Shown here in pieces: positions 44,049 through 55,283 of a stretch of DNA of 64,000 nucleotides (positions are counted from its first letter, which is position 1; each line of letters begins with the position of its first letter). This stretch comes from Ursus arctos (taxonomy: Eukaryota > Chordata > Mammalia > Carnivora > Ursidae), in NCBI RefSeq assembly GCF_023065955.2, contig NC_079873.1:9872566-9936565 (forward strand), in the 5' to 3' direction. The translations under genes were made by a program, and so were the position numbers. A model generated the notes under the pieces. The model did not search any database and had not been told where the DNA came from. It worked only from the letters and a program-made list of their open reading frames with translations.

Positions 44049-44201
44049 CGGACAGGTAGGCCTCGGTAGTGAAGCAGGTCTTCCAGCTCACGCTGGAGCA
44101 CTGGAAGCTGTATTCCTCTGTTCAGGTATTCCTGGGGCAAGGCTGCTGCCAGCGACCACTCCTTCTTTATTCGGTGTTTCTCCAAGTATGAGATCACCCA
44201 G
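44049..44201 (-). CDS. Candidate internal coding exon, unknown gene
   Basis: On the minus strand a long pyrimidine tract (CCTCCCCCCTCTTTCCCC, then GTCCTTTTTTTCTCCCAG) ends at an acceptor AG at 44203-44202. The following 153 nt stay open in one frame and end at a donor-like CCG|GTTGAG. The frame encodes a WVISYLEKHRIKKEW... stretch with amphipathic, charged character (LQRELEDLL). An alternative donor C|GTGAGC at 44092 would give 110 nt. The length being a multiple of 3 is suggestive. I recognise no protein and see no partner exon, so chance or a decayed exon is equally possible. Confidence 0.22.
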
Positions 44202-45924
44202 CTGGGAGAAAAAAAGGACAGTGGGGAAAGAGGGGGGAGGCAGTGAAACAGTAATGGGTGTGTCAACTGCGACTGGAATGTGTGCCCATTGTCAACCCTG
44301 AGTTACCAGAGAAAAACAAACACAAGTCCAGAATTTCTTGTCCCACGGAGGGTGTCAATCGCATAGTAGAGGCAAGGGTGCCCTCTGCTGTTACTTGCGA
44401 TTTGTAGTTCATTTCAAATTTCAAGCTCCATGTAAAAGGTATTTAAGAAACATCCTACGTAATGAAATAGGGAAACCAACTTGGGATCTCAGCTGTTGGA
44501 GCCAGGCTGTGTTCTGTGTCGGGGGAGAGAGACTGGAAGCGCTTGAGGCTGCACGGGCAGCCGGGAAAATTCCATCCTGGCCTGGGAGGGGGCCCCGGGG
44601 GCTTTAAGGTCCAGGACAGTTTGCCTGCAAATAAAAACATTTCTTGGGATCAGGGCCCTTCTTGGGTGGCAGCACGCTCTGATCAGAATCTCCATTTATT
44701 TTCCTGTCCTGTCCCGGTAAACTAGTTTGGGTTTTTTTTAGATTCGCCCATTTATTTCTCTACAAAAGAAAAAATACATCTAGTTCTCACATAAGGAGAT
44801 GAAACTCAATGGCTTTGCCCACAAATATCGCATGAAGATAAGAATCTAAAATACATACAAATACCCAACTCTGATGAAACATCCGTTGTATAACTCGTTG
44901 TACTTTCCTGGGAATATTAACTGAGATAGGAAATAATTGTCTCAGACATTCACCTTAGAGTTCAACCAAATGCAGTCGCCAAGAGAAACTTAATCATGGT
45001 TATGATTAATATTTTGCATTTGGAAATGACTGCAAATCAAAGGCCATAAACACCGTTAGTGGTAATGCTTCAGTATTTGCTCTCTTCCTGATTTTTACTT
45101 TCAAAGTTCGGGGTGGGGACGGTGGTGTGTCTGTGTTTTAGAAGGCTTCAAGAAATTGTGTATCACTGTACAAGTTTCTTTTACTTGTTAGAGAAAATAC
45201 AATTATTTGAGGTTCCACTGATGGTCTTCTAGTAGGAGGGAGACAGGGAGGAAAGGGGCGGGTGGGGGGGGGGGAGGGTGGAGACCAGTCTTTCACCATC
45301 ATCTTCCATAGTATCTTCCACAAATGTCACACCGTGCACTTTATTAGGTGCCTTGCTACATAGCCTCTTTGTTGGTTGCATTTATCCCCCTAACAAAGGG
45401 TCACAGTTGGAGTGTCTGCATACCTAGAGATTTCTGCACATCTCTGATTTCAAACATATGTATCACTTGAACACTTTTGGACCCAAGAAATGGAATCCAA
45501 CTTGGCAAAAGGAGAATTTGTTGGCTCATGTTAATTAACATTAAGACCAGAGATGGGGCTAGATCTCAGGGAGGGCAGGAGCCAAGGATCTGAATTGCAT
45601 CAAAGTTTTCTCCATCTTCCACCGATATTGAGTTCATTGACTTTTTCCATGAGACAGAAAGCATTGTTACTGGCCATTCTCGGGTTCCCGTTTCCCCAGC
45701 TCAACGTTCCAAGGAAAAGAGGAAGCCTCCTCTTAAGCCCTATTTGGAAAATCCCAAGGAAAATTTCAGACTGCCCTTCCCTGGGTCATGAGTTCATATA
45801 TGTGGCCAGGGTGGGCGGGGTTTTAAGATGGACAATAAGAAGGGAGTAAGACTGGGTAGACAAGGTAATAGATGTAATAGATGTCTACTACAATCTTCTG
45901 AAGGGGGGGGTGGCGGAGCTTTCT
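44202..45924. other. Unique sequence, 1.7 kb
   Basis: Nothing recognised except G-rich runs at 45261-45279 and 45905-45910. Opposed frames at 44338-44725 are GC-driven. Confidence 0.4.
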
Positions 45925-46145
45925 TTAATTGAGCTTTTCTTGTGTATCAGGCACTGTGCCAAGCCTTTTCATTTTTCACACATAATTTTCTTTAATTGCC
46001 ACAAAAACCCTACGACGCAGGTGTTATTATTAGATTCTGGAATGGAGCTTTGGAGAGATTTAGCAACTTGTCCAAATTTGCACAGCTAGTAAGTTGTAGA
46101 ACTACACACAGAGCATTTTGATCCCAGAGCCCAAAGTAGTAACCA
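45925..46145 (-). repeat. MIR, reversed, near full length
   Basis: 'GTGTATCAGGCACTGTGCCA', AGCCTTTTCA, 'GCAACTTGTCCAAATTTGCA' and 'CAGCTAGTAAGTTGTAGAAC' follow the whole reversed MIR, through to CAAAGTAGTAACCACTA. Confidence 0.85.
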
Positions 46146-46394
46146 CTATTCTGTATTTCCTCTGTTTGTCAGGTGATGTGTGTTGGTTTCTGCTTCAGAA
46201 AAATCAGTCCCTGGAGTTCTGGTCAAGATTACATGCAATCTATTTATACTCAAATTATGAATGGAAAAATTCTTTTTTTGAATCAAGGACAAATAAACTA
46301 TGATCCATTCTTTCTTCAGTATAAGGACTGAATATTGTTCAGTTTTGTTTTCTTTTTAACATGTCGTCTAATTCCTTGGACATAGTAGGTGCCA

Positions 46395-47285
46395 AGTAAA
46401 AATGATTTAGAGAATATAATGAAAGGCTTTCTAACTACAACTCAAAATGCAGATGCAATAACAGAAAAGATTGATAAATTTGATGACATAAAAATAGTTT
46501 TTTTCACATCAGAAAAAGATAAGCAACGTCAAAGGACAAATGGCAAGCTGGGAAAAACTACTCGTAACATATTTCATAGATAAGGAGCTCGCATCCCTAA
46601 TCCGTGAAGAACCTTGTTTAGAGAGGGCAGAGTTTAGAGAGGGCAATAATCCTGTTATTGAAAAAAAAATGTACAAAAGACAGGAATAGACAATTCACAA
46701 AAAGAAGTGTAAAAGTGTCTCTTAAACCTATCAAGAGATGCTCAGTTTCACTCATAATTTAAAAATGCACCTGTAACACACAGAAACACCATTCTCACCC
46801 ATCAGAGTGGCAGTGAGTCAAAAAGCTTGACAAAACATTCTGTTAGTAAATTGTGGGGCACTCTCATTGCTGGAGGGAATGCAAAATTGTACAACCTCTA
46901 CGAAGGGGAATTTGGCAATTCCTAACAAAACTACATATGCACTAAGCCTTTAACCCACCAATGCTACTTGTAGGAATTTACCCTGAAATACACCTCTAGT
47001 GATGTGAAAACACATGTGCAAAAGGTTATGTGTTGCAGCCTTATCTGTCTGAGCAGAGGAGACTGGTTGCATAATCTATGGTACATCCACACAATGGAAT
47101 ACTATGCAGATAAATTAAAATCACCAGTAAAGAACAGGTGGACACCATATGCCTCCAGATGTGCTACTCTGAGAAGGATACAGCTTCAGCTATATAATAT
47201 TGTGGCCAAAAATGCATTACATCTTCAGATTTGCATACTTAAGAGTACAAGACCTTCCCTTCCCTGTGGATCCCAAAGCAGTTCC
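46395..47285 (+). mobile_element. Old L1 3'-end fragment
   Basis: 'GATAAATTTGATGACATAAA', 'GGCAAGCTGGGAAAAACTAC', 'GTACATCCACACAATGGAAT' and 'ACTATGCAGATAAATTAAAA' follow ORF2 C-terminal and 3' UTR of an L1MC/L1ME-like element. Diverged. A 16-bp direct duplication GTTTAGAGAGGGCA(GA) lies at 46616-46645. About five CpG in 890 bp. Confidence 0.75.
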
Positions 47286-47689
47286 TGGAGGGCTTGAGGA
47301 GGACATCTTGTTCATACTCATGTATAAAAGACAACCTATTTTTTCTGGTCCTCCCCCCTTTCAGTAAAAGGCAACTCCAAACTTCTAGTTGTCTAGACCA
47401 AAAGCTTTTATTCCTCAAGATTCAATATCCCCTTCTTGATAACTGTAAGAAAAAGATGGAGTTACTCTTTTTTCGTCAGCATTTGGTTCAGAGGCCCTCT
47501 GCTCAGACCTCAGGTTTGGGAAATAGAGGAAGAAGATCTGAAGATGGGTAGATGACACCTATCCCAACCCAAATGTTGGGACTTTCAACATAGTATAGCT
47601 GGTACCCCATTCCCCATTGTAATATTTTAATAAATTGAGTATTAGTGTAAGGAAATCCCTCATTCATTTCTGGGTCGTTGCCGTAGAGC

Positions 47690-47890
47690 CAGAAGCTCAT
47701 TAGGTGAGGCACAGAACTTCGAAGAGGAGGTAGCACAGTGATAGAGACCACACTTCTCATCTTCCATTGGTCAGCACTCGGTCACATGGCCAAACCTAAT
47801 TGCAAAGGAAGCTGGGAAATGTAGTCTAGCTCTGTACCCAGGAAGGCAAGGGAATTGTTTGGTGGACAACCAGCCAGTCTCTGTCACCTT
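47690..47890 (-). repeat. Old interspersed repeat (GGCTGGGAAATGTAG type)
   Basis: 'CGGTCACATGGCCAAACCTA', AAGGAAGCTGGGAAATGTAGT and 'GGAATTGTTTGGTGGACAAC' match the block at 58340-58470, showing both are copies of one old dispersed repeat. I cannot name it; an LTR is possible. Orientation is a guess. Confidence 0.4.
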
Positions 47891-48570
47891 GGTGATAGAT
47901 TACAAATAATGTCTTCTCTTTCACATGTTAAACCGCTAATATGAACCTATCATTTTTAAATATTAAAATATTTATAGTTTTTAAATTGTGATGATGTGAT
48001 TTCTTTTTATTAAATGGATGACCTACATGAAACTCCTGATTATGTCGAAGACCCATTAAGTACATGATGGATGCCAAACCTCACATAACATTGCCCTCAA
48101 GTCATATCAAATCATTCCTCAGAAATAGTTCCTGGTGATGGCAATTGAGAGACTCAAGAATGAAGGCTGGTGCCTCCACAAGAAATAAAATTAAGTGTTG
48201 CTTAAGCAATTCTCAAGAGCTAGCTGTTAACCACTGCGCACCCGCAGTTCCCATTTCTTCATACTTTTCCATAAGGCCCCAGGTTTCAGCTTCTTTTTTT
48301 TTCACCTTTTCCCTCTATAATGTAATTTGTATATTTAACTTATGTGGTGGCTCAAAGTGAGCATAGTAAGAAGAAGGGACACTGAGGTTGGAAAACATGA
48401 ATGTTAAAAAAAAAAAAAAGATAAAATCGAAGGACTTAAGAAGTAACATGGATTGGAGCTGGGGGTGGAGGTGACCGAACGCAGCCTGAGGTTCACGTGA
48501 TTTTGCCATTGGCCATTTTCTCTCTTTGATCTTCCACTATGGTCTTTTTCAAATAACATTCATTTACTCA
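47891..48570. other. Unique sequence, nothing recognised
   Basis: A-rich run at 48406-48419. No repeat family or exon. Confidence 0.45.
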
Positions 48571-48700
48571 GCGGGTTCTTGACTCTGCTGGCAAGTTTTA
48601 AATCAGAGATCCTGATTTAATTGGTCCAGTGGCTGAGGCCTTAGGCTTTGGAATTGTTCAAAAGCGCCCAGGGTGACTCTCGTGTACAGCAGAGCTGAGA
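48571..48700 (+). repeat. MER5B-like hAT MITE, diverged
   Basis: 'CAGAGATCCTGATTTAATTG' followed by GGTCCAGTGGCTGAGGCC and a 'CCCAGGGTGACTCTCGTGTA' tail recall MER5B. Ends are decayed. Confidence 0.4.
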
Positions 48701-48751
48701 TCCATTGATCTCCCTTCCGCATTGCTTTTAATTGACTAATTTTGAGAACTT

Positions 48752-48945
48752 TTTTTTGTTAAGATTTTATTTATTTATTTGACAGAGAGAGACAGCCAGC
48801 GAGAGAGGGAACACAAGCAGGGGGAGTGGGAGAGGAAGAAGCAGTCTCCCAGCGGAGGAGCCTGATGTGGGGCTCGATCCCAGAACGCCGGAACCACGCC
48901 CTGAGCCGAAGGCAGACGCTTAACAACTGAGCCACCCAGGCGCCC
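48752..48945 (-). mobile_element. Young CAN-SINE with perfect 16-bp TSD
   Basis: Reversed SINE of the 'CAGCCAGCGAGAGAGGGAAC' variant. CTAATTTTGAGAACTT is identical at 48736-48751 and 48946-48961. One of the best candidates for a recent insertion here. Confidence 0.95.
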
Positions 48946-49023
48946 CTAATTTTGAGAACTTGACCATACTTCTGATGAAATTGATGCATATGAAATTGAA
49001 AGTTCATTTAAAATGTGTGAAGA

Positions 49024-49221
49024 GGGGCACCTGGGTGGCTCAGTCAATTAAGCCTCCAACTCTTGATTTTGGCTCAGGTCATGATCTCAGGGTCATGAGC
49101 TCGAGCCCTGCGTTGGGCTCCACACTCAGTGTGGAGTCTGCTTGAGATTCTCTCTGTCCCTCTGCCTCTGCCCTTGCTTGTGCTCACATGCTCTGTCTCT
49201 AAAATAAATAAAGAAAATCTT
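49024..49221 (+). mobile_element. CAN-SINE with TSD
   Basis: GGGGCACCTGGGTGGCTCAG head and 'AAATAAATAAAGAAAATCTT' tail. Flanks AAAATGTGTGAAG and AAAACGTGTGAAG differ at one site. It lies 78 bp from the young, oppositely oriented SINE, forming an inverted SINE pair. Confidence 0.93.
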
Positions 49222-49234
49222 AAAACGTGTGAAG

Positions 49235-49677
49235 TAAAATACACCTACCCAGGCATCATTAAAATTGTGATCTGTGCTCCAAACGACCTCTGGGCAGCCA
49301 AAATAGTGATCACAGAATTCCTGCACTTAAGTTCATCTGATTTCTCCTCACAGGGAGTGCCGAAGGCCAAGATATTTCTGAATTATCCTCTCTCCTCAGT
49401 TATACCCTTGAACAACTTTGTAGAAAGTTGGGATTCAGCTTACCACCAATTTAAAGACCTGAATATCTGATCAAGTAGCTAATTTGGAGACTCTCCTGGC
49501 CCTGGCAGTGCCAAGTTAACTGGTTCTTTGCAAATATAAGCAGAATGGGCAGTCACCCCAGATTGGAATGAGTATTCCACTGCTGTTTGTGAAGACTGTT
49601 TTGTAACTGGAGCCCAGACATGGTGGGTTACACCAAAACTTTCTGTCAAGTCCAGTGGAACAATATTCATGTAGACC
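49235..49677. other. Unique sequence, nothing recognised
   Basis: A 113-codon plus frame (49129-49470) starts inside the SINE and has no domain. No repeat recognised. Confidence 0.4.
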
Positions 49678-49883
49678 AAGGTTTCTCCACGTTGGCACTA
49701 TGGACATTTGGGGCTGGATCAGTCTTTGTGGTGGAGCTGTTCTGTGCACTGAGGGGTTGTTAGCAACATGCCTGGCCTCCGCCACTAGATGCCGGGGCAC
49801 CCCCACGCCCTGGTTGTGACACTCAAATCCAGAAATTGCCAAATAGACCCATCGGGTCAAAATTGCTCCTGGTTGAGAATCAC
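49678..49883 (-). repeat. MER20 hAT MITE, reversed
   Basis: 'GGCACTATGGACATTTGGGG', 'GCCTGGCCTCCGCCACTAGA', TGCCGGGGCACCCCCACGCCC and 'GCTCCTGGTTGAGAATCAC' are the reverse of MER20, near full length. Confidence 0.85.
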
Positions 49884-50074
49884 AAGTATAAACTCTTAGT
49901 TTGCCAAGTAAAAAAAACAAAACACAAATAGCCCTGTTGTTTTGAAATTACTCAGTTTGAGTAATAATTTGAGAAGGGCTTCCTTCCAAAATTCTCCCAC
50001 TGTCTTCCTCTAGTCTTCTATGTTCCCATCAGGCCCAGGCACACCAGCAGTAAAAAACAAGCATTGCTCTGGGA

Positions 50075-50288
50075 CGGTGATTCTCAATCAAGGGCAGTAT
50101 TGCTCCCTAGGGGACATTTGGCACGGTTTGGAGACATTTTTCTTTGTCAGTACTGGGGAAGAGTGGGGTGCAACTGGTATCTGGTGGCTGAGGCCAGGAA
50201 TGCTGCCAGACACCCTACAATGCACAGGACGGCTCCCACAATAATTATTGGGACCAAAATAGCAATAGTGCTGAGGCTGAGAAACCTT
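50075..50288 (+). repeat. MER20 hAT MITE
   Basis: GTGATTCTCAATCAAGGGCA, 'TAGGGGACATTTGGCACGG', 'CCCTACAATGCACAGGACGG' and GCTGAGAAACCTT in sense order. Full length, moderately diverged. Confidence 0.88.
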
Positions 50289-50358
50289 GATTACAAGCAA
50301 CCATATCCATGAAGTCCAAGGAAAAGACCCATTTTGGGGGGCCTTTAATAATATAGAT

Positions 50359-50517
50359 CAGTGGTTCTCAACTGGGGGCGAGGGTGGTGACTTTGCCCTC
50401 AAGGGACATTTGGCGATGTCTGGTGGAGGCCAGGGGTGCCTATCACACACCAGGCAGCTCCCGACAACAAAGAATGTCCAGCCGCAAATGCCAGTAACGC
50501 CAAAGTAGAGCGACCCT
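50359..50517 (+). repeat. MER20 hAT MITE, internally deleted
   Basis: CAGTGGTTCTCAACTGGGGG, 'GGGACATTTGGCGATGTCTG', then a jump to GTGGAGGCCAGGGGTGCC and CGACAACAAAGAATGTCCAGC. It lacks the 'GACATTTTTGGTTGTCAC' block. Only 70 bp after the previous copy and in the same orientation. Confidence 0.85.
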
Positions 50518-52745
50518 AGCCTAGGATCACCTCTCTTGCTGCCGTTAGGCCCAGTGGATTTTTTCTACCCCCTTTTGTGTTTTTGCTCCCCCACTTTGCA
50601 TCTGCCCTTATGTTGTCAATCCAGTTTTGGATGTCTAGACCCAATTCAGCTTTGGCGTAGCAATAGGGTGGCTAAGAAGGAGGGAGGCTTGGCACAGAAC
50701 CCAGCCCCTAGAACAGATCAACACTGGGGAGCAGGCCAGTTAACATCAAAGGTTCAGCCAGGGTTGGGGGAAGCAAGCCGCAGTCACAATTCAAGATGAC
50801 AGTCGGTACAAATGGCCCTGCCAAAGACACTTTGTCCTGCCAGGTGCGGGGACAGAGTGGCTGGGAATCTGGGGCAGTGGAGACTCTTACTGTAAAATTA
50901 GGCTGTTTCCAGGAAGTCAGGCACTAGGTAAGGCAGTCCCAGCCAGCAGGCTGAGGTTTGGGGTCAGGGCTAGATCCTGGAGAGGCGCACTTTGTCAGAG
51001 TGAGTCAGGACCCCGGGGAGAGGAGGGAACCTGGATAATTAGCAAGCCAGCTGAAGGATTTCAGAAAAGGGCTAATGTACAACTATGAAGCAGGGCGGAT
51101 GGGAGCCTTTGGCTCGGTTTAGAAAATGAGTGATGGATCATCATTAGCCGAGTGGAAATGCCATGTGGGCGAGGTGGTGCCGGGGACAGCGCTGCTGAGC
51201 CTAGCGAAGAGCCTTGCCACACAGCACCTTTGGTCTGAGAAGTAAGAAGACTGACTCCATAACAAAAAGCAACTCCCCTTTCCCCCCCACACCCTCCCCC
51301 CAACACACAGGCGCTTGTACACACACGCACATGCGCATAGGCGCGCAGGCACATAGCACGGCCCTCACCTCTAACACCACCGTAGGGGTCACTGGGACGG
51401 TTCCTGCGTGCACACAAGATTGGTCTGGAGAACTGGGGGTCATGTTGAAGCAAAAGTTGTTCAGTGAACAGAGCAGAAGCAAACAGTTGAGACCAAAAGT
51501 GTCACCACTCATTTGTTTGTTTTTGTTTTTTGGATAATACTGGCTTTATTTTAAAATCATGGATATGAATGACATTTGTGACATTTCTTGGTTTTGTCTG
51601 ATTATAAAGGCAATCCCTACTTGCTGTAGAAAATTTGAAAAATACAGAAAAGTATAAAATATTTCATCTATAATTCCATATCCCGACGATAATTACTCTC
51701 AAGATGTTGGGGTGCTTTTCCTAATCCTCTTTTGTTTTACTGGTGCCTTTTATTCTAATGTCATCAACTGATATTCACCTTATAACTTGTTTGACATGTA
51801 ATGGTAATCTAGTCAAATAGCATCCTTCCAGAATTTTTCTGTGGCTAGATCCTTGTCTCATTTGAATCCGTAAGAAAATGTGATTTTTTTTTTCTTCAGA
51901 TGGACTCTGGATTTATTGAGATTAGACTCCTCGAGGTGATAAAACACCTACCCCAGAAGTGGGGAACGGGGAAACCTGCCTCTTCCTGGTCATCACCACT
52001 TTCGTAGGTCATACTCTTTCTCCTTCTTAATAGAAATGTTCTGTGCTATATTAAGTTTGGTGATATGGATAAAACGATTGAAAATACCTACGAATCTGGA
52101 GCTAGAATCTCAAGAGAGATTTTGGTGATTATGGTTTTGCATAATACAAACCTTACCTTGTACATGCAGATGTAGCACTTTCTTCTTATTCGTGAAATAC
52201 CACCGTGAATCTCCTAAGGCTTATTATTCTGGCAGTCTGGCCCAGGCTGGAAATTTCAGACGGCTCCAAACTCCCCAGGGGGCAGTTCTCAGTCTTCAGC
52301 TCCTCTTGCTGCACCTAACTCTCTCGGCCTCCAGGAAAGACAGAGGCGGTGTAGTGTGAGGCAGGGAAGATCGTCACCCCTGCTAAAGCTGAGCTGGCCC
52401 CCCGGGGGGGGGGCGGGGGGGGCTAGCGGGGAGGGAGGAAGCGCTGCAGGTGGGAACACTGAAAACAGGTATTTTAAAAGCCTCATCTGTGCAGCCAAGT
52501 AGTGGCATCTGACACCAACAGTCCAGTGGCACATAAGTACCTTTTCAGTACGACGAGTCATTTCTAGCTTCTGGAATGCGTGATGCCACCAGGTGTCAGG
52601 AGAATGAACTAACATGATATTTAGAACCAACAGTGAAAGGTGGCTGTTAAAGGAAAAAGATGTATCTGCTTGTTGAATGCCTGACTCTAAGCAAAGCAAA
52701 ACACACACACACTGGAGGTTCTCAGGAAAGAAGGCAAGAGCGTAT
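50518..52745. other. Unique or very old sequence, 2.2 kb
   Basis: At 51590-51700 'TACTTGCTGTAGAAAATTTG' and AAAAATACAGAAAAGTATAAA recall an old dispersed repeat that I cannot name. Opposed long frames at 51061-51537 come from a GC- and CA-rich stretch. Poly-G and C/G runs near 52390-52425. No exon supported. Confidence 0.4.
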
Positions 52746-52834
52746 CTTTTTTTTTAATAATAAAATTAAAGAGACTCCGTTGCAAAATACAAAATATTTG
52801 AATACATTCCGCATGCATAGTGTAGGTTCCTGGC

Positions 52835-53609
52835 GATACCGCGCGAATAACTAACTTTATTTTGTGGATGGTACCTAAGGACTTGTCTTCGAAGTCTTTC
52901 GCTCATAGTATTGTATGTGTTTTTGTTTGCTGATTCTTCTCCTCCTTTGGCATCCTGCTTTTTCTTCTTTCACTAAAATTTCTTCCTTCATTAGGAGAGG
53001 TATCTGTTTCCAAATACTCGGCTGCGTATTTGTAACTGAGCTTTGTATGGCGTTGTGAAAGCCTTCTGCACCAGCAACAGCAGATCTCTCTTCAAAATAA
53101 ACATTGCCAGCAGGTGTAGAGCACACATATGCTTCCTGTCCGCATTTGCTGGTGAGACTGCCAAGTAAACACGCGGATAAGCATGTAACTGAGGATGGCA
53201 GACAGAAGTGTACATCTGTCGAGAGAAGAGGCTTTGCTCCTGTCTCCTCCATCGGATGGCTGACTTCCGAGGGGGCTGTTCTTCCAGCCACTGACGAGTC
53301 AAGGTCTATGTCTCTACAAGGATCTGAAAGCAGGTTGTTTTCCGTACATTCCCATCAAGGGGACTTTTTTTTTTTAAGATTTTATTTTTAAGTAATTTCT
53401 ATACCCTACGTGGGGCTTGAACTCACAATCCTGAGATCAGGGGTCGCGTGCTCCACCCGCTGAGCCAGCCAGGCGCCCCTGGATGGCCTCATTTTAATGA
53501 TTGAACTGAATGCATTCAGTTACATCGGGCTTATTGTCATCCCAGCATAGACATTGTAATTGGGCATTGGCAGGTCAGGAGAGTAGCTCTTTTCACATGA
53601 ATTTAAGTC
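52835..53609 (-). CDS. Candidate terminal exon / 3' UTR, unknown gene
   Basis: On the minus strand an acceptor-like TTTTGTCTCTAG ends at 53610. An open 29-codon stretch (DLNSCEKSYSP...) follows to TAA at 53522-53520. Downstream a second frame, broken only by a SINE at its start, stays open for about 165 codons to a stop near 52875; it contains an ATG at 53252 and a basic C-terminus (QRRRRISKQKH). An AATAAA signal is at 52861-52856. CpGs are retained throughout. I recognise no protein. It could be a 3' UTR, a processed retrocopy (a T run lies at 52747-52755) or chance. Confidence 0.2.
53365..53479 (-). mobile_element. Short CAN-SINE variant
   Basis: A 115-bp reversed SINE lacking the long C/T-rich region: (T)nAAGATTTTATTTTTAAGTAA at the left and GCTGAGCCAGCCAGGCGCCCC at the right. 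The same short variant is at 60210-60303. No clear duplication. Confidence 0.8.
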
Positions 53610-54574
53610 CTAGAGACAAAAGATAGCTTATTATATGTCTTTTCCTGGTTAATGTTTCTATTGAATACACTACTATGTCTTTGAAGCCACCTCGAATTCT
53701 TTTTCAAATGAGGCACGATACCAAAACAAAACAAAAAGGATAAGATAGAATACCTACCTTCAGGGGCTGTGAACCTAGTTAAGTGAACTGTAATATTCAG
53801 AAATATCCAAACCTCTGAAAGAGGTATAGCATAGTAAGGCCAAAGGAAAGAGGGTGCATATTTAGAAAGAAATCAGAAAACAGTTCCTGGATGATACGAT
53901 GTTTGAGATGGACTCTCACCAGTGTTGAAAGATATTTCTAGGCCCAAGATGGAGCCACTCCTGTCCGGGATGCTACAGCAGCAAACTGAAATTTAGATGA
54001 CTTTCACGTCCCTGTAAATGTTCCTTGTCCAGGAATGCAGTACGTGCAGTCGGCCAGTCCCCAAACTCCAAGCCCACTCTGGGCCTTCTCACCCCAAACA
54101 AGGCTGACTACGTGGCCCCAGCCACACAGACATTTCCTATTTGTCTCTTCCTCGTTCTTTATTCTTTATCCTATAAAAGCTTCCTGTCTTTTGCCCCATT
54201 TTGCAGTTCTCAGGACAGAGACAGTCTGCTTCATGAAGTGTTAAATAAGGTTCGTTTGTATCACCTAAATTGTCTTCTTTTTTTAGTTGAGGTGTAACTG
54301 ACACATAACATTGTATTAGTTTCAAGTGTAGAACATAATGATTTTTTTTTTCTTGTGATGAGGACTTTTAAGATTTATTCTCTTGGCAATATTCAAATAT
54401 GCAATACAATATTATTGACTATAGTCACCACATTGTACATTACATCCCCATGACTTATTTGTTTTATAACTGGAAGTTTATACCTCTTGATACCCTTCAC
54501 CCATTTTGCCCACCCCCAACCCCCTCCCCCCAGCAACCACCATTCTGTTCTCTGTATCTATCAGTTTTGTGGGG

Positions 54575-54758
54575 TTTTTTTGAAAGATTTTTATTTATTT
54601 GAGAGAGAGAGCACAAGCCAGGGAGAGAGGCAGAGGGAGAGAGAGAGGCAGACTCCCCACTGAGCATGGAGCCTGACGTGGGGCTCGATCCCGGGACCCT
54701 GGGATCATGACCTGAGCCGAAGGCAGACACTTAACCCACTGAGCCACCCAGGCGCCCC
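54575..54758 (-). mobile_element. CAN-SINE inside the L1 (first)
   Basis: Reversed SINE from TTTTTTTGAAAGATTTTTATTT to CTGAGCCACCCAGGCGCCCC. Flanks GTATCTATCAGTTTT and ATATCTATGAGTTTA are the duplication. Confidence 0.92.
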
Positions 54759-55147
54759 TATATCTATGAGTTTATTTTGTTTGTTCATTTGTTTTGCTTT
54801 TTAGATTCCACGTATGAGATCATATGGTATTTGTCTTTCTGTGTCTGTTTTATTTCACTTGGCGTAATGCCCTCAAGGTCTATCCATGTTTTTACAAATG
54901 GTAAGATTTCATTCCTTTTTATGGCTGAGTACTATTCCATTGTATACGTATATGTATATGTACCACATCTTCTTTATCCATTCATCCATTCATGGGTGCT
55001 TAGGTGGTTTCCATTTTGTGGCTATTGTAAAAATACTGCAGTGAATACAGGGGTGCATGTATCTTTTCAAATTAATGTTTTCATCTTTTTTGGGTTAATA
55101 ACCAGTAGAATTACTGGATCCTATGGTAATTCTATTTTTAATTTTTT

Positions 55148-55283
55148 TAAAAGATTTTATTTATTTGAGAGAGAGAATGAGCTGGGGAGAGGTGCAGAGG
55201 GAGAAGAAGCAGACTCCAGGACCCCAGGATCATGACCTGAGCTGAAGTCAGACACTTAACCAACTGAGCCACCCAGGCACCCC
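55148..55283 (-). mobile_element. CAN-SINE inside the L1 (second)
   Basis: Reversed SINE of 136 bp with a deletion of the middle block. TCTATTTTTAATTTTTT is repeated exactly on both sides (55131-55147 and 55284-55300). Confidence 0.93.
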
